A stretch of 64,000 nucleotides of DNA, from positions 372,001 to 436,000 of the forward strand of contig JAPVLO010000891.1 in assembly GCA_027257055.1 (NCBI GenBank), read 5' to 3'. This DNA comes from Cephalopachus bancanus (Eukaryota; Chordata; Mammalia; Primates; Tarsiidae). The position numbers and the translations under genes are program-made. The notes below the pieces were generated by a model. It had not been told where the DNA came from, did no database searches, and saw only the letters and a program-made list of their open reading frames with translations. Below are positions 11,912-23,200 of this stretch, in pieces; within the stretch, counting starts at the first letter, position 1, and the number at the start of each line of letters is the position of its first letter.

Positions 11912-12640
11912 TCACAGGTAGGTAGTCTGACCTTTCTGTCTTGTTGCCTTTAGGATTTTTTCTTTTGTACCTACTTTGTGTAGGTGAATTACTACGTGTC
12001 TAAAGGTTGGTCTTCTCATTTGTCTTGTGGGGGTTCTCTGCATCTCTTGTGTTTGAGTGATCATATATCTGGTGAGAAGGGGAACATTTTCTTGGATAAC
12101 CTCCTGGAATACTTGCTTCAAGGTGTTTTCTATGCTCCTTTCTTCTTCTGAGATACAAATCAGGCATAGGTTACACCTCTTGATAAAATCACACATATGA
12201 TATAATCACACATCTCTTGGCAGCTTTGTTCTTTCTTTTTGGGTTTTCGTTGTATGTTTTTTACAGACTGGGCTAATTCCACATTTTGATCTTCAAGTTC
12301 TGATATTCTTTCTTCTACTTGATTAATTCTGCTTTTCATGCTTATCATCATGTTGTTTATTTCCTGGATGAAATTTTTATGGCCAAAATCTCTGTTACAA
12401 GTTCTTTTAGTGTTGCATCTTATTTTTCTTGAGTCTTAGTCACTCTTTCCATCAATTCCTCAATATCTGTTGTATTCTGGGGCCAGTCGGTGACTTCCAT
12501 TGTTTGGGTGTGACGTCTGATTTTTTTAGGCTGTCTCTCTTTTGTACACTCTAAATTACCTGTGGTCTTCTGCTGATTTTTCTTTATTTGTGACATATCT
12601 CTTTCTTTTCTCTTTAGTTTTGTTATTCAGTGGCAGTGGG
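11912..12640 (-). pseudogene. L1 ORF1 relic (RNA-binding coiled-coil protein)
   Basis: Two overlapping minus-strand frames carry L1 ORF1 pieces. Positions 12160-12351 encode the end of the coiled coil, with QVEERISELEDQNVELAQSV. Positions 11912-12196 encode the RNA-recognition and C-terminal part, ending KILKATRQKGQTTYL. ORF1 protein trimerises and coats L1 RNA. A frame change near 12180 separates the pieces and the upstream part is degraded. Confidence 0.8.
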
Positions 12641-12669
12641 AAAAGGCTTTCACTTTTGATGTTTACTCA

Positions 12670-13914
12670 GTCCTCTATTCTTCCCTGATCAGGGCTCTGA
12701 ATTTGTTCTATTTTGAAACAGGGCTGCTGTTGGGAAGCTTTACTGCCTCTTTTAGTTTTGAGAGTCAACAAGGTGAAGGATGGGGAGCTAGGATGCAGAA
12801 AAGACTTGCAAATCACAATGTTTGTTGATTGTGGTATGGTTTCCCTGAGACTCACTCCCCATCACCACTCTATATGATAATGCATGGAGATGTATATGTA
12901 CCTCCATTAATCTCTTTGGAGGTTTTTCTTGTCTTGTTCTGGCCACACCCTTTGGTCCACCATTGACTCAGGGTAGGGTTTGGGGTGCCTGAGATTGAGC
13001 ACTTATCCTTTCCCTCCAGAATTTTTGCTTTCAGGATATTCCTTCTGGATTACATTCAAACCCTGAGTAGTTAATCTGCTGGTCACAGGGATCAGGTCTG
13101 TTGTTCCGTAGTGAGCAAGTCAGAGCATTTTCCTGCCCCATTTTCAAGATGGTGGCACTGTGACCCTCATCTTCTCCAGTGGGGTTCAGTTCTGGGCTCC
13201 CTCACTGCACTCCCTCCATAGCCCTTGCCAGTGTCCAGCTAGGCATTGCAGTGGTGAGGCACAGCCTGTAGTTGGCAGTGGTGAAGCAGAGCCTGGGGCC
13301 AGCACTCTTTCCTGGCAGCTTCTTCCAAGGAAGGCCTTTGTTGATTTAAAAACATAACACTTGGCTTATGTGCCCTGGGATGCACTAGGAACCAAGCAGA
13401 GCACCTGCTTTACCAGCAGCTTCACCAGGAGAGCTCTGACCTCTTTCTCTCAAGCTCCCATTCTGTCAGTCTCTCCTGCCAGCTTCTTCCCAGGAAGGAC
13501 TTTGTTGGATTAAAAAAATGGTGCTCAGCTTCTATGCCCTGGGAAGCACTAGAAGCTCAGCAGAGCAGCTGCAGCACTAACCACTTCACCAGGAGATCCC
13601 TGTCCATTTGCTCTTGAGCCCCCACTCAGTCAGTCTCTCCCAGCAGCTTCTTCCCAGGAAAGGCTTTGTTGATTTAAAAATAAATGGCACTCAGCTTCCA
13701 CACCCTGAGAAGTAATAGGGTCCAAGCAGAGCAGCTTTGACACCATCCTCTTCACCAGGACAGTCCTGGCCACTTGCTTCCAAGTCCTGATTCAGTCAGT
13801 TACTTACATGCCCACTTACTCATCAACACATATGCAAAATTTTCCATACATTTACTCACTCACACTCGAACTCACTTAGTCTTACTGGTTCTGCTGCCAT
13901 CTTCCTTAATTCCC
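12670..13914 (-). promoter_or_regulatory. L1 5'UTR with ~164-bp tandem units
   Basis: Non-coding 5' part of the antisense L1. The phrase CAGCTTCTTCC begins at 13317, 13480 and 13644, giving spacings of 163 and 164 bp. The intervening sequence repeats with it: TTTGTTGATTTAAAA, a GCACT...AGCAGAGCA block, CTTCACCAGGA and CAGTCAGTCTCT. The element's far end, about 13800-13914, matches the start of the L1 at 28.76 kb. In L1 elements this region houses the internal promoter. That these units are promoter monomers is an inference. Confidence 0.75.
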
Positions 13915-13962
13915 TATCTTGGTTTTGGGATGCAGCTAATTGGAAACAATTTGACCCTTTAG
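13915..13962 (-). mobile_element. HAL1/L1M relic, antisense, part 2
   Basis: GTTTTGGGATGCAGCTAATT through CAATTTGACCCTTT continues the HAL1/L1M relic that stopped at about 8925. The homologous stretch in the copy at 52.87-56.0 kb runs without interruption through 55290-55340. A MaLR-type LTR follows directly. Confidence 0.65.
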
Positions 13963-14267
13963 ATTGTACTGGGTTGAATACCTTTCCCCCAAATTGTGTC
14001 TACCTATAACGTCAGAATGAGACCTTTTTTTGAAAAAGAGTTTTGCAGATGCAATGAATTAAAATGAGGTCATACTGAATTAAAGTGGGCCTCAAATCCA
14101 ATTACTGCCTTTCTTTTAAGAAGTCCATATAAAAAAGGCAATGTGGCAATGGAAGCAGAGATTGGAATAATACAGATACAAACCAAAGACTACTGAGGAT
14201 TGTAGCCGTAACCAGAAACTAAGAAAGAAACATGAGACATATTTCCCCTAGAACCTCCAGAAGGAAC
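13963..14267 (+). mobile_element. MaLR-type LTR, left part
   Basis: GGGTTGAATACCTTTCCCCC through CCTCCAGAAGGAAC follows the same plan as the LTR at 4103-4583 and belongs to the same broad group. It stops at a solo LTR insertion and resumes at 14954. Confidence 0.6.
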
Positions 14268-14953
14268 TGTTATTGAGCTAGCTGGATTTATGTTGTGGTT
14301 CTTGTAGCCAAAGAATTGAAAATATGACCAAAAAAATTGCAGGTGCAAGTGATAGTTTTATTAAAAGCAAGAGTACATCCTATGCCTCAAGAAAGACAGA
14401 GTGGGATTTTCAAGAAAAGAATCAGTCCCAAACTCACTGTGGGCTTCTGTTTTATGGGATTTTTTTTTAACATCCTTTCTCTTGGTTCTCCTCTTGGCAA
14501 CCTGCATTTTTTTGTAATTTGATGGACAGACCTTGTATTATATAACATTTTGGGACTGCACATGCAAGTTTCCCAGGAGTACTTAAGTGAAACCTGTTGG
14601 GGGGGGAGGAGCAGGAGACTGGGGCTAAAATCACAATGCTAATCAATACTAATCAATAAGATATGGTGATAACTCAAAGCTCATATAAAGACAGTCTTCA
14701 GCTTCCATTGCACATATGTGCAGACATGGACAGTCTTGGGTACACAAAATTCCACACTAGGCAGTATGCTGTAACCACAAGACAGAGGAACTTTCTATCT
14801 AGAATGAGGAACTTGGGGAGTGGATTGGGCCGAGGATTGGAGTGAGGAACTTGGAACGAGGATGGGGCAAGGATTAGGTAATCTGGGGTGTGACTGGAGA
14901 AAAGATACCTTCAGGTATTTGCCCTCCCACTCATGTCTAGATGCTGCCTTACA
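14268..14953 (-). mobile_element. Solo LTR, 686 bp, antisense, 4-bp duplication
   Basis: Bounded by TGTTATTGAG at 14268 and GCCTTACA ending at 14953, with GAAC directly before (14264-14267) and after (14954-14957). In the minus orientation it starts TGTAAGGCAGC and ends CAATAACA. It has a TATA-like TTATATAA near 14537-14544 and AATAAA on the minus strand near 14356. A 4-bp duplication is typical of class I ERVs. No internal retroviral sequence, so it is a solo LTR. Confidence 0.72.
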
Positions 14954-15075
14954 GAACCAGACCTGCTGACTTGATTTCAGACTCCTGACCCCCTGAATTA
15001 TAGAAAAATAAATTTCTTTAGTTTTAAGCCACATTGTGGTAATTTACTATTGCATTTCTAGAAAAATAATGCACA
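14954..15075 (+). mobile_element. MaLR-type LTR, right part
   Basis: GAACCAGACCTGCTGACTTG through the AATAAATTTCTTTAGTTTTA polyadenylation block and GGTAATTTACTATTGCATTT completes the LTR begun at 13963. It shows that the 686-bp element inserted later. Confidence 0.6.
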
Positions 15076-15316
15076 AATCCTGACTTTGAGATTTGTTAAG
15101 TGGGATGAGAACAGTGTTTAGTACTGGGCTAATTTTTCCCCCAATAGTGGGGCAAGACCCTTCTGAGTACTCTACTCAGTACTCCAAAAATTATGAGGTC
15201 TTACATTCTAGATAGTGGAAATGAACACTCTTCTTGACCCTGTATAAAGTTTTTCCTCACATATTCATGTACATCCTTCACACACATGTGTTGGTCAGTA
15301 CACTGAAGTCTTGAGC
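15076..15316 (-). mobile_element. HAL1/L1M relic, antisense, part 3
   Basis: Blocks GGGGCAAGACCCTTCTGAGT, AATTATGAGGTCTTACATTC and ACACATGTGTTGGTCAGTAC match, in the same order, the sequence at 55355-55600 in the second HAL1/L1M copy. This is the next segment after 13962, so the MaLR LTR also inserted into this relic. Confidence 0.65.
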
Positions 15317-15925
15317 CTCTCAAAATCATCCATGAGGGTTGGAATCAACTTTTTCCAACTCCTATTATTGTTTTCATTTTTACCTCTTCCCACGAATCAC
15401 AAATATTCTTAATGGCATTTAGAATAGTGATACTTTTCAGAAAGTTTTTAATTTACTTTGCCCAGATACATCAGAGAAATCTATATTATCTATGACAGCT
15501 ATAGCTTTAAAGAATGTATTTTTTTAAATAATAAGACTTGAACATCAGAATGACTTCTTGATCCATGGGCTGCAGAATGGATGCTGTGTTAGCAGGCGTA
15601 AAAACAACATTAATCTCCATGTACATCTTCATCAGAGCCCTTGGATGACCAAATGCATTGTCAATGAACAATGAAATTCTGAAAGGAATCTTTTTCTTTT
15701 TTTTCTGAGCAGTAAGTCTCAACAGTGGGCTTAAAACATTCAGTAAACCATGCCATAAACAGATGTATTACCATTTAAGCTTTCTTGATACTTTTAAAGA
15801 GCACAGGCAGAGTAGATTTAACATCATTCTTAAAGGCCCTAAGATTTTCAGAGTGCTAAATGAACATTGACTTCAACTTAAAGTCACTAGCTGCATGATT
15901 CCTTAGCAAGACAGTTGTAATGATG
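15317..15925 (-). pseudogene. Tigger1 transposase relic (TcMar-Tigger)
   Basis: Minus-strand remains of a pogo-type DDE transposase, which cuts and pastes a DNA transposon at TA sites. The clearest piece is 15507-15722, encoding [20 protein letters not shown] and later [14 protein letters not shown]. Both aspartates in the FIDNAFGHP and PMDQ motifs, the usual second and third catalytic positions, are still present. Upstream sequence toward 15925 reads as further transposase with breaks. Terminal inverted repeats are not seen, so this is an internal fragment of an inactive transposon. Confidence 0.85.
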
Positions 15926-16079
15926 AGATCTAGGCTTATATATGTGGGACTGAGAGGCTGAGGTAGATTGTAGGGAAAGATCATTTGAGGACAAGGTATT
16001 AAGAAACAAAGAAGTCATAATATTAGAAGGATTATTCAAGTATATATTGAAATTACTGATAATTTCAGGTTAAGGCTGG

Positions 16080-16730
16080 CACCCATGTCTTTTGGTCATT
16101 AGTTCATTCACTCATTTAGTTAATAAGTGCTCACTGAATGCTTTTTAATGTAATAGGCTGTATTAGGTGCTAGCTATACCATGAAGAAAAAGACAGTCTA
16201 GTGCCTTAGGAGCTTATGTTTTAGTTAGATAGGTAGATAATAAATATATAATATAATGTGAAGTAATGTTAATGTTATGAAGAAAAACAAAGAAGTGTAA
16301 GTGGATATTTTAATGAGTGTAAGTAAGCATGACTTTGTACATTATTTAGAGAGGGTTTATGTTAAAGAGACAGGCATGCAAAAGAAAAATGCCTTCAGGC
16401 AGAGAAAAGAATAAGGGCAATGATCCTGAGATGAAAATAAGCTTGACTTAATTCAAGGTCCACGTAGCTAAGGTGAAATGAGAAGGGGGAGAATAATAGG
16501 TAATAATGTTGGACAATAGGTAGGATGTAGCTAATGGGTGACCACATGACAGGGTGATTACATACTTTGACTAATGTTTTCTAAATAATTTTATTCTAAT
16601 TGCTGTGTGAAGAACAGACTAACAGAAGGCACTAGTGAACAGGGAGATGGTTGACCATTGGTTTGGGAGGCCTTTGATGTTGTCTGGGCAGGAGATGATG
16701 ACAGTGAATAATGAAGACAATGATGCATTG
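16080..16730 (+). repeat. Ancient mammal-wide interspersed repeat, family uncertain
   Basis: Begins with an L2/MIR-like phrase (TTCATTCACTCATTTAGTTA...GTATTAGGTGCTAGC). It then follows a long pattern I associate with old mammalian repeats: AGTAATGTTAATGTTATGAA, GGGCAATGATCCTGAGATGA and AATTGCTGTGTGAAGAACAG. Family not named. Sequence from 16730 to about 17640 shows nothing I can assign. Confidence 0.4.
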
Positions 16731-17699
16731 CCTGAATCCTCCAGTTTACTCTTTATCACAGTTGTTTTAAGTTAGTTCAAAAATATTTAGTGGTCTCTAT
16801 GGTGGAAAAATAAAAGATCAATTCTTTTTGGTAGAGAGTTGCCTTAGCTTGTAAAATGTTGTCAAAAGTGCTAGGGTTGCCAGTTTTAGTGATGAAATCC
16901 AAATCCATATAAATCAAATTGCTCATACAAAGTGTGTGGCATAGTGAAAAACTGCAAGCATAGGGAGAAGTATAAAATGAATAAAACTGGCTAAGATAGT
17001 AACATAATCACCTAAGTAATTGTTGCCATATTGAGAGGATAATGCTGGAAGAGTTGAATGGTTTTTATTCAGACTACTTTGAAGGAGACATTGCATTATA
17101 TTCTCTAGATTGTGAAGTGCAATTTAAATATGAATGTTTATCATATTTTTTTAAATTTCTGATTTGGAATAAGTAAAGATCATTTCTGATTAGGACATAC
17201 TAAAATAGTTTTTCCTTTAACTCTGTTGGTATTAGACAAGAACAATGATGGATACAGTCTACTTGTTTTAGAGAGGAAAGACTGAAACAAAAAGAGGGCA
17301 ACTGGAAGTAAGATACTATATTTTTTTTCCAGGAGAAAAAAAATGGCTGTCATATGTTGTAATTGGATGTAGAAACTGTTATAACATAACACCAGAGCCA
17401 TAAAATGGCAAACAAGTGTTTATGGTTCTGAAAAAGGGGAATTTTCATAGCAACAAAAAAGTGCCAATTTATTCCTGGGTTTTATATTTCTTTGTTCTTG
17501 CTTTCAATTATCCTTAATTACTGCATCCTTTTAATGGCATATGTATTTATATAATAGTGATATTTTAATAGTCAATTTGCTTGATAAAAAGCAGTATTGA
17601 ATACACTACATGCTGAAGTGGGAAAGGATTTTTAAATTACAGAGCTTAAAACAAGGTCCCTGTCCTCCAGGGACCTTACAGTTTAGAATACAATAGCTC

Positions 17700-18110
17700 T
17701 TCACATGCTGTTCGGCCACTGCCTCAGCCATGGCCACCACTACCACATCCATGGCCGCCACTGCTGCTACTGTCGCCATCGCCGCCATTCCCGCCTGAGG
17801 TGACCCATGGCTCCTAGACCTGTGAAGCCCCCCCCAAAGCACAGCAGTACTGAAGCCACTGCTGATGCTGCTACTGCCACTGCCATGCCCCACCCCTCCC
17901 CTGGTGCCCAGCTTGTGGAGCTCCTCCCATGCACTGCACTGCCGAAGCAGTGACTGCCACTGTTGCCTGCTCCCTCACACCCTGGGTGGCCCTTGGCCTC
18001 TGCCCTCATGGAGTTCCGGGCTTCCCTGCCTGCTGCACAACTCCACCCAGCCTGGCCTGAATAGCCCAGTGCTATGCTGGTCTGCATTGTCCAGCAGTCT
18101 CACATTCTAC
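17700..18110 (+). promoter_or_regulatory. GC-rich segment at the L1 5' end
   Basis: An island of GC-rich, CpG-containing sequence in an AT-rich window, with CCATGGCC/GCCGCC/CTGCTGC-type trinucleotide phasing and GCCGCCA(C/T) words resembling YY1 sites near 17755 and 17785. It immediately precedes recognisable L1 5'UTR, so an L1 promoter role is likely but inferred. It could instead be unrelated sequence flanking the L1. Confidence 0.45.
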
Positions 18111-19125
18111 CTTTCTTAGCTTGTCCAGGCTGTAGCAGAAAAAGAGATCAGCTGGTCATGAGACCAACTCCAACCAGCTCGGCCCATTCCCCAGCTTGGG
18201 ATCCAAGGTAACAACATCAAAATAGGAGGGACAGAAGCCCCTCCCTCATGCTAGATAGACACAGGCCAGATCTGAGTGGCATATTTGGCAGGCAGCCCAG
18301 ATCAGATCTACCTTCCACAGCAGGCCAGGGGCAACTGACCCTAACTGTGAGCAACTCCACCAGCCTGCAATGAGAGCTAGAAATCAGAGCTAAAAGGAAA
18401 TTGGACTTAAAGGAAAAGACTCAGAGTGCTTGGTTCACTTGTTTTATATTTTTTTAGTTTTTCTTTGTTTGTCATACCCATCTTTTTTTTTTCTCTTATG
18501 CTTTTTATTTCTTATTACTGTTATCAATAATGTTTTCATATTTGCTTTGGATCTGTTAGTTTACTGACTTTTTTCTATTTCATTTTATTTTTTTTCTCTT
18601 TAGACCTCAAATTTGTATAGGGAAATAGTACACCAATATGGAGGTTGGTTAGCTTCTATGTCTGTATGATTGTACATTTTAGTTTTTTTGTATGTTTGTT
18701 GGTTTGTTTGTTGTTGTTGCTGTTTTATTCATATCTGTCTTTGTGTCATTTGTAAGTCAGTACGTTTGTCTGTTTTACCTCTTACTCTTCTCACTCTCCA
18801 CCTTCCTCTTCCCCCCACTCCCTGTTCTATTCTTTTCCTTTTTCTTACTTCATTTTGCTTTCAGGGAGTAAACCTATAACCCCTCTACATGGACAGATTG
18901 CAAGGCAGTGGGAAGTGGGTTCCAGAATACCCATACACCTATTGGTGGATACTGGGATCTGCAGATAGATTTTGAATCACAACTCCCCCCTCAATTAAAT
19001 CTCAAAACTGCAAAAAGGATCACCCCCAAACTACAGTCCAGCTTCAGCATTGAACAAAGCCAGAGGATATACATAAGGAAGAATAGGAGACTGAACAAAC
19101 AGAAGTAAAAGCAGTCCCTCCATGC

Positions 19126-19870
19126 ATGAACAACAGAATTAAAGAACATGGGTGGGAAAAAGCGAAAAAGTGTAGAGAAAAATCTGCACAAATGAAGAAA
19201 AACCAAAAGAAGAATATAGGTCTCACAAAGACCACTGGAAGGTCAGAAACTGAGAAAACAGACTTCAGAACACAAATAATGAAGAGCCCCAGAATGACTG
19301 GTCACATACAACAAACCCAGACATCAAGACAATAAGAGAGAGAATAAAAAGAATTGAGAAGAGACAAGAAAATAGGAAAGAGTTGATAACTGAAATAACA
19401 GCAGTACAGAATACTGTGATTGAAATGAATAACAAACTAATAAGCATGGAAAACAGATTTAGCCAAGCAGAAGAACGAATCTCAGAGCTTGAAGACCAAA
19501 ATATAGAACTAACCCAAACTGTCAAAAACATAGAAAAGAAGCTTAAAAAGACAGAACAAAACCTTCAATTGATGAGCAAGTATTTCAAGAGACTGAACTT
19601 AAGAGTAATTCGACTTCCTGAGGCAGAAAGGGAGACAGAGACAACCCTGGAGCAAACATTCCATGAAATTATTCAAGAAAACTTCCCTCCTCCCATCAAA
19701 GGTGCAAAACTTCAAACACAAGAGATTCAGAGAGCCTTGTAAGACAACAAATGTGCAGACCAACTCCCAGACACATAATAAAACCTAAACAAAGTAGGCA
19801 TAAAAGAAAAAAATCCTAAAGGCTGCAAGAGAAAAAAGTCAGACTACTTAACAGTGAAGACCAATTAGAA
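19126..19870 (+). pseudogene. L1 ORF1 relic
   Basis: Broken ORF1 of the sense L1. An N-terminal piece runs from the ATG at 19126 to a stop at 19333-19335. The frame then changes and 19383-19742 (119 codons) encodes the coiled coil (FSQAEERISELEDQNIELTQ) and the start of the RNA-recognition domain (FKRLNLRVIRLPEAE). A TAA at about 19740 and further stops break the C-terminal domain, whose remains run to about 19870. The intact protein would bind L1 RNA as a trimer. Confidence 0.85.
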
Positions 19871-20229
19871 TAGCTGCAGATTTAGCTACAGAAACACTTT
19901 AGCCTAGGAGAGCTTGGAGCCCAATCTTCAAAGTTCTCAAAGATAAACAATTTCAACCAAGAATAACCTACCCAGCCAAGCTAAGCTTCATCAGTGAGGG
20001 AGAATTAAAATCTTTTCCAGACATCCAATCCCTGAGAACTTATGCTGCCTCCAGACCACCCTTACAAGAAACACTTCAGAAAGTATTAAACACAGAAGAA
20101 AAGGAGAAAAGAATGACAATGTTCCTCAGAAGAGTACAGAAAAAAGATGGAAAACATACATGAATCAACCCAAAAACCAAAAGAAAGACAATAAGCAAAC
20201 AGGAACAACAACAACTCTATAAGAACCTC

Positions 20230-23200
20230 ATGTCAGGGATAAACCCTCAAATTTCAATTAACCTGGATGTGAATGGACTAAATTCACCACTGAAAAGACA
20301 CAGAATGCTAGACTGGATAAGCAATCATGACCCCATTATTTGCTGCATCCGGGAGACTCATCTCACTACAAGGGATGCACACAGACTCAAAGTTAAAGGA
20401 TGGAAAATGAGTTTCCAGGCAAATGGATCTCAAAAGAAGGCAGGAGTTGCAATTTTAATATCAGACAAAACAACCTTTAAGCTATCAAAAATGTAAAAAG
20501 ATGTAAAAGGACACTACACAGTGATAAAAGGATCAATCCAGCAACAAGAAATATTTATTCTAAACATATATGGACCCAACACAGGAGCACCAGTATTCAT
20601 AAAGTAACTACTAAATAAATTAAATAAAGATATGGACTCTAACAATATTATAGCAGGGAACTTGAAAACCCCACTGTCAGCCCTAGATAGATCATCAAAG
20701 CAAAATCAACAAGGAGATCTAGAACCTAAACTTGACACTTGACCAAATGGACTTAATAGATACCTAGAGATTATTTCACCCAACAACCACAAAATATGCA
20801 TTCTACTCATCATCACATGGAACATACTCCAAGATTGACAATATCATTTGCCATAAATGAAGCATAAACAATTTCCATAAGGTTGAAATCTTGCCATGCA
20901 CATTCTCAGACCACAGTGGAATAAAAATAAATAACAACACCAACATTTCCCCCAAAGTCCACAAAGACATGGACACTAAACAGCATGATGCTGAACAATG
21001 ACTGGGTCAAAATTGAAATCAAAGAAGAAATTGAAAGATTCCTGGAAACAAATGAAAATAAAGAAACATCTTACCAAAATCTATAGGATGCCATGAAACA
21101 GCTCTAAGAGGAGAATTTATATCTCTATGTGCACACATCAACAAAATGGAAAGATTGCAAGTGGAGAGCCAAACAAATCACCTAAGGGAGCTGGAAAGAG
21201 AAGACCACCAAAATCCCAACTTTAACGGAAGAATCCAAATCATAAAAATAAGAGCCCAAATATGGAACATAGAAGACAAAAATATCACAGAAAACATCAA
21301 CAAAACAAAAGTTGGTTCTTTGAAAGAATTAACAAGATCGATGGGCCCCTAGCCAGAATGACCAAGAAAAAGAGAGAGAAAGCCCAAATAAACACAATCA
21401 GAAATACAAGAGAGCAAATCACCTGACCCCAAAGATATACACAAGATTATCAGAGATTACTATGTACACCTATAAGGAAACAAACTTGATAACCTAGATG
21501 AAATGGAAGATTGTCTGACATCACACAGCCTCCCCAGGTTAAAACAAGAAGACATTGAGACACTAAATAGACCAATAACAATCCAGGAAATTGACTCTGC
21601 CATACGAAAACCTCCTACAAAACAAAGCCCTGGACTGGATAGTTTTTCAGCACAATGCTGCAAGATGTACAAGGAAGAGCTGATACCCATCTTATTGAAA
21701 GTATTCCAGGCAATTGAGAAAGGTGGAATTCTTCCCAAATCATTTTACTAAGCTAATATTACACTGATACACAAACCGGGTAAAGATTCAAGAAAGAAAG
21801 AGAACTACAGGTCAATATCCCTTAGATGCAACAATCCTCAACAAGATTCTAGCAAATCAGATCCAAAAACATATCTCAAAAACCATCCACCATGACCAAC
21901 TAAGGTTCATCTCCATGATGCAGGGCTGATTCAACATTTACAAGATCATTACTGTAGTTAAATACATCAACAGAAGTAAAAACAAGAAACACATGATTAT
22001 GTCATTAGATGCAGAAAAAGCTTTTGATAAAATCCAGCATCTCTTCTTGATAAGAACCTTCAAACACCTAGGTATAGAAGGAATCTACCTCAAAATAGTA
22101 AGTGCCATCTATGATAAACCCACAGCTAACTTATTGCTAAATGGACAGAAACTAGAATCATTTCCCCCTGAAAACTGGGCTGCCCATTCTCACCCCTCTT
22201 ATTCAATATTGTGTTGGAAGTCCTAGCTCAGGCAATTAGACAAGAGAAGGAAATCAGGGGTATCCAAATAGGAAATGCAGGAGTCAAGTTATCCCTCTTT
22301 GCTGATGATGTGATTCTATACCTTGAAAATCCAAGAGACTCTGTCAAAAACCTGCTTGCTCTAATAAAGGACTTTGGCAAAGTCCCAGGGATCAAAATAA
22401 ATGAGCAAAAATAGTTGCATTCTTATACACCAACAACAAGCAGGCAAAAACTCAAATAAAAAGTACAATCCCATTCACAATAACCACCAAAAAAATGAAA
22501 TACCTCGGCATCTTCCTAACCAGAGAAGTGAAAGAAGTTTACAATGAGAATTACAAAACTCTGCTCAAATAAATCCAAGAAGACACACACAAAAGGAAAT
22601 ATATTCCATGCTCATGGATAGGAAGAATCAACATTATTAAAATGTCCATCCAACCAAAGCCAATCTACAGATTCAACGAAATACCTGTTAACTTACCAAC
22701 ACCATTCTTCTCAGACCTGGAAATGACAATACAGAAGTTCATATGCAAACACAAACGACCACAAATAGCCAAAATAATCCTTAGCAAAAGAAACAAAACC
22801 AGAGGTATTACACTTCCAGACTTCAAACTTTACTATAAGGCTACAGTAATTAAAATAGCCTGGTACTGGTACAAGGTCAGGCACATAGACCAATGAAATA
22901 GTATAGATTCCAGAAGCAAAGCCTCAATTCCTCAACCAACTCATCTTTGACAAAGCCTCCACCAACAACCACTGGGGAGAGGAGAACCTATTCAGTAAAT
23001 GGTGTTGGGTAAACTGGCTGACCACATGCAGAAGATTGAAACAGGGCCCCTACCTATCACCACACACAAAAATTAACTCTAAATGGATCAAAGACCTAAA
23101 TGCAAAACCTCAAATTATAAGAATCTTAGAAAACACAGGAGACAGCCTTATGGAAATTGGAACTGGGAACCAATTCCTATTCAGAGCCCTAAAGGTCAAT

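Larger units (their letters stand above)
8930..13914 (-). mobile_element. Younger L1, antisense, endonuclease region deleted
   Basis: L1 retrotransposon on the minus strand. Its 3' end, read on the minus strand, is CCTGAATTGTACTCCACATC followed by an A-rich tail, the same ending as the other young L1s here. ORF2 relic, ORF1 relic and a 5'UTR with about 164-bp tandem units follow toward 13.9 kb. An Alu interrupts it at 11328-11647. Compared with the 28.8-35.1 kb copy, it jumps from the ORF1 end straight into mid-ORF2 near 11900-11925, losing about 1.35 kb that includes the endonuclease domain. The flanks at 8925 and 13915 are consecutive parts of one HAL1/L1M relic, which shows it inserted there. 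Confidence 0.88.

Noticed and set aside
13317..13700. CRISPR-like array suggested by regular ~164-bp spacing
   Set aside because: Whole units repeat rather than short repeats with unique spacers, and they lie in a eukaryotic L1 5'UTR.
17767..18119. Overlapping open frames on both strands near a GC-rich island, as a promoter-associated gene
   Set aside because: Codon content follows trinucleotide repetition and the region abuts the L1 5'UTR. No splice or start context.
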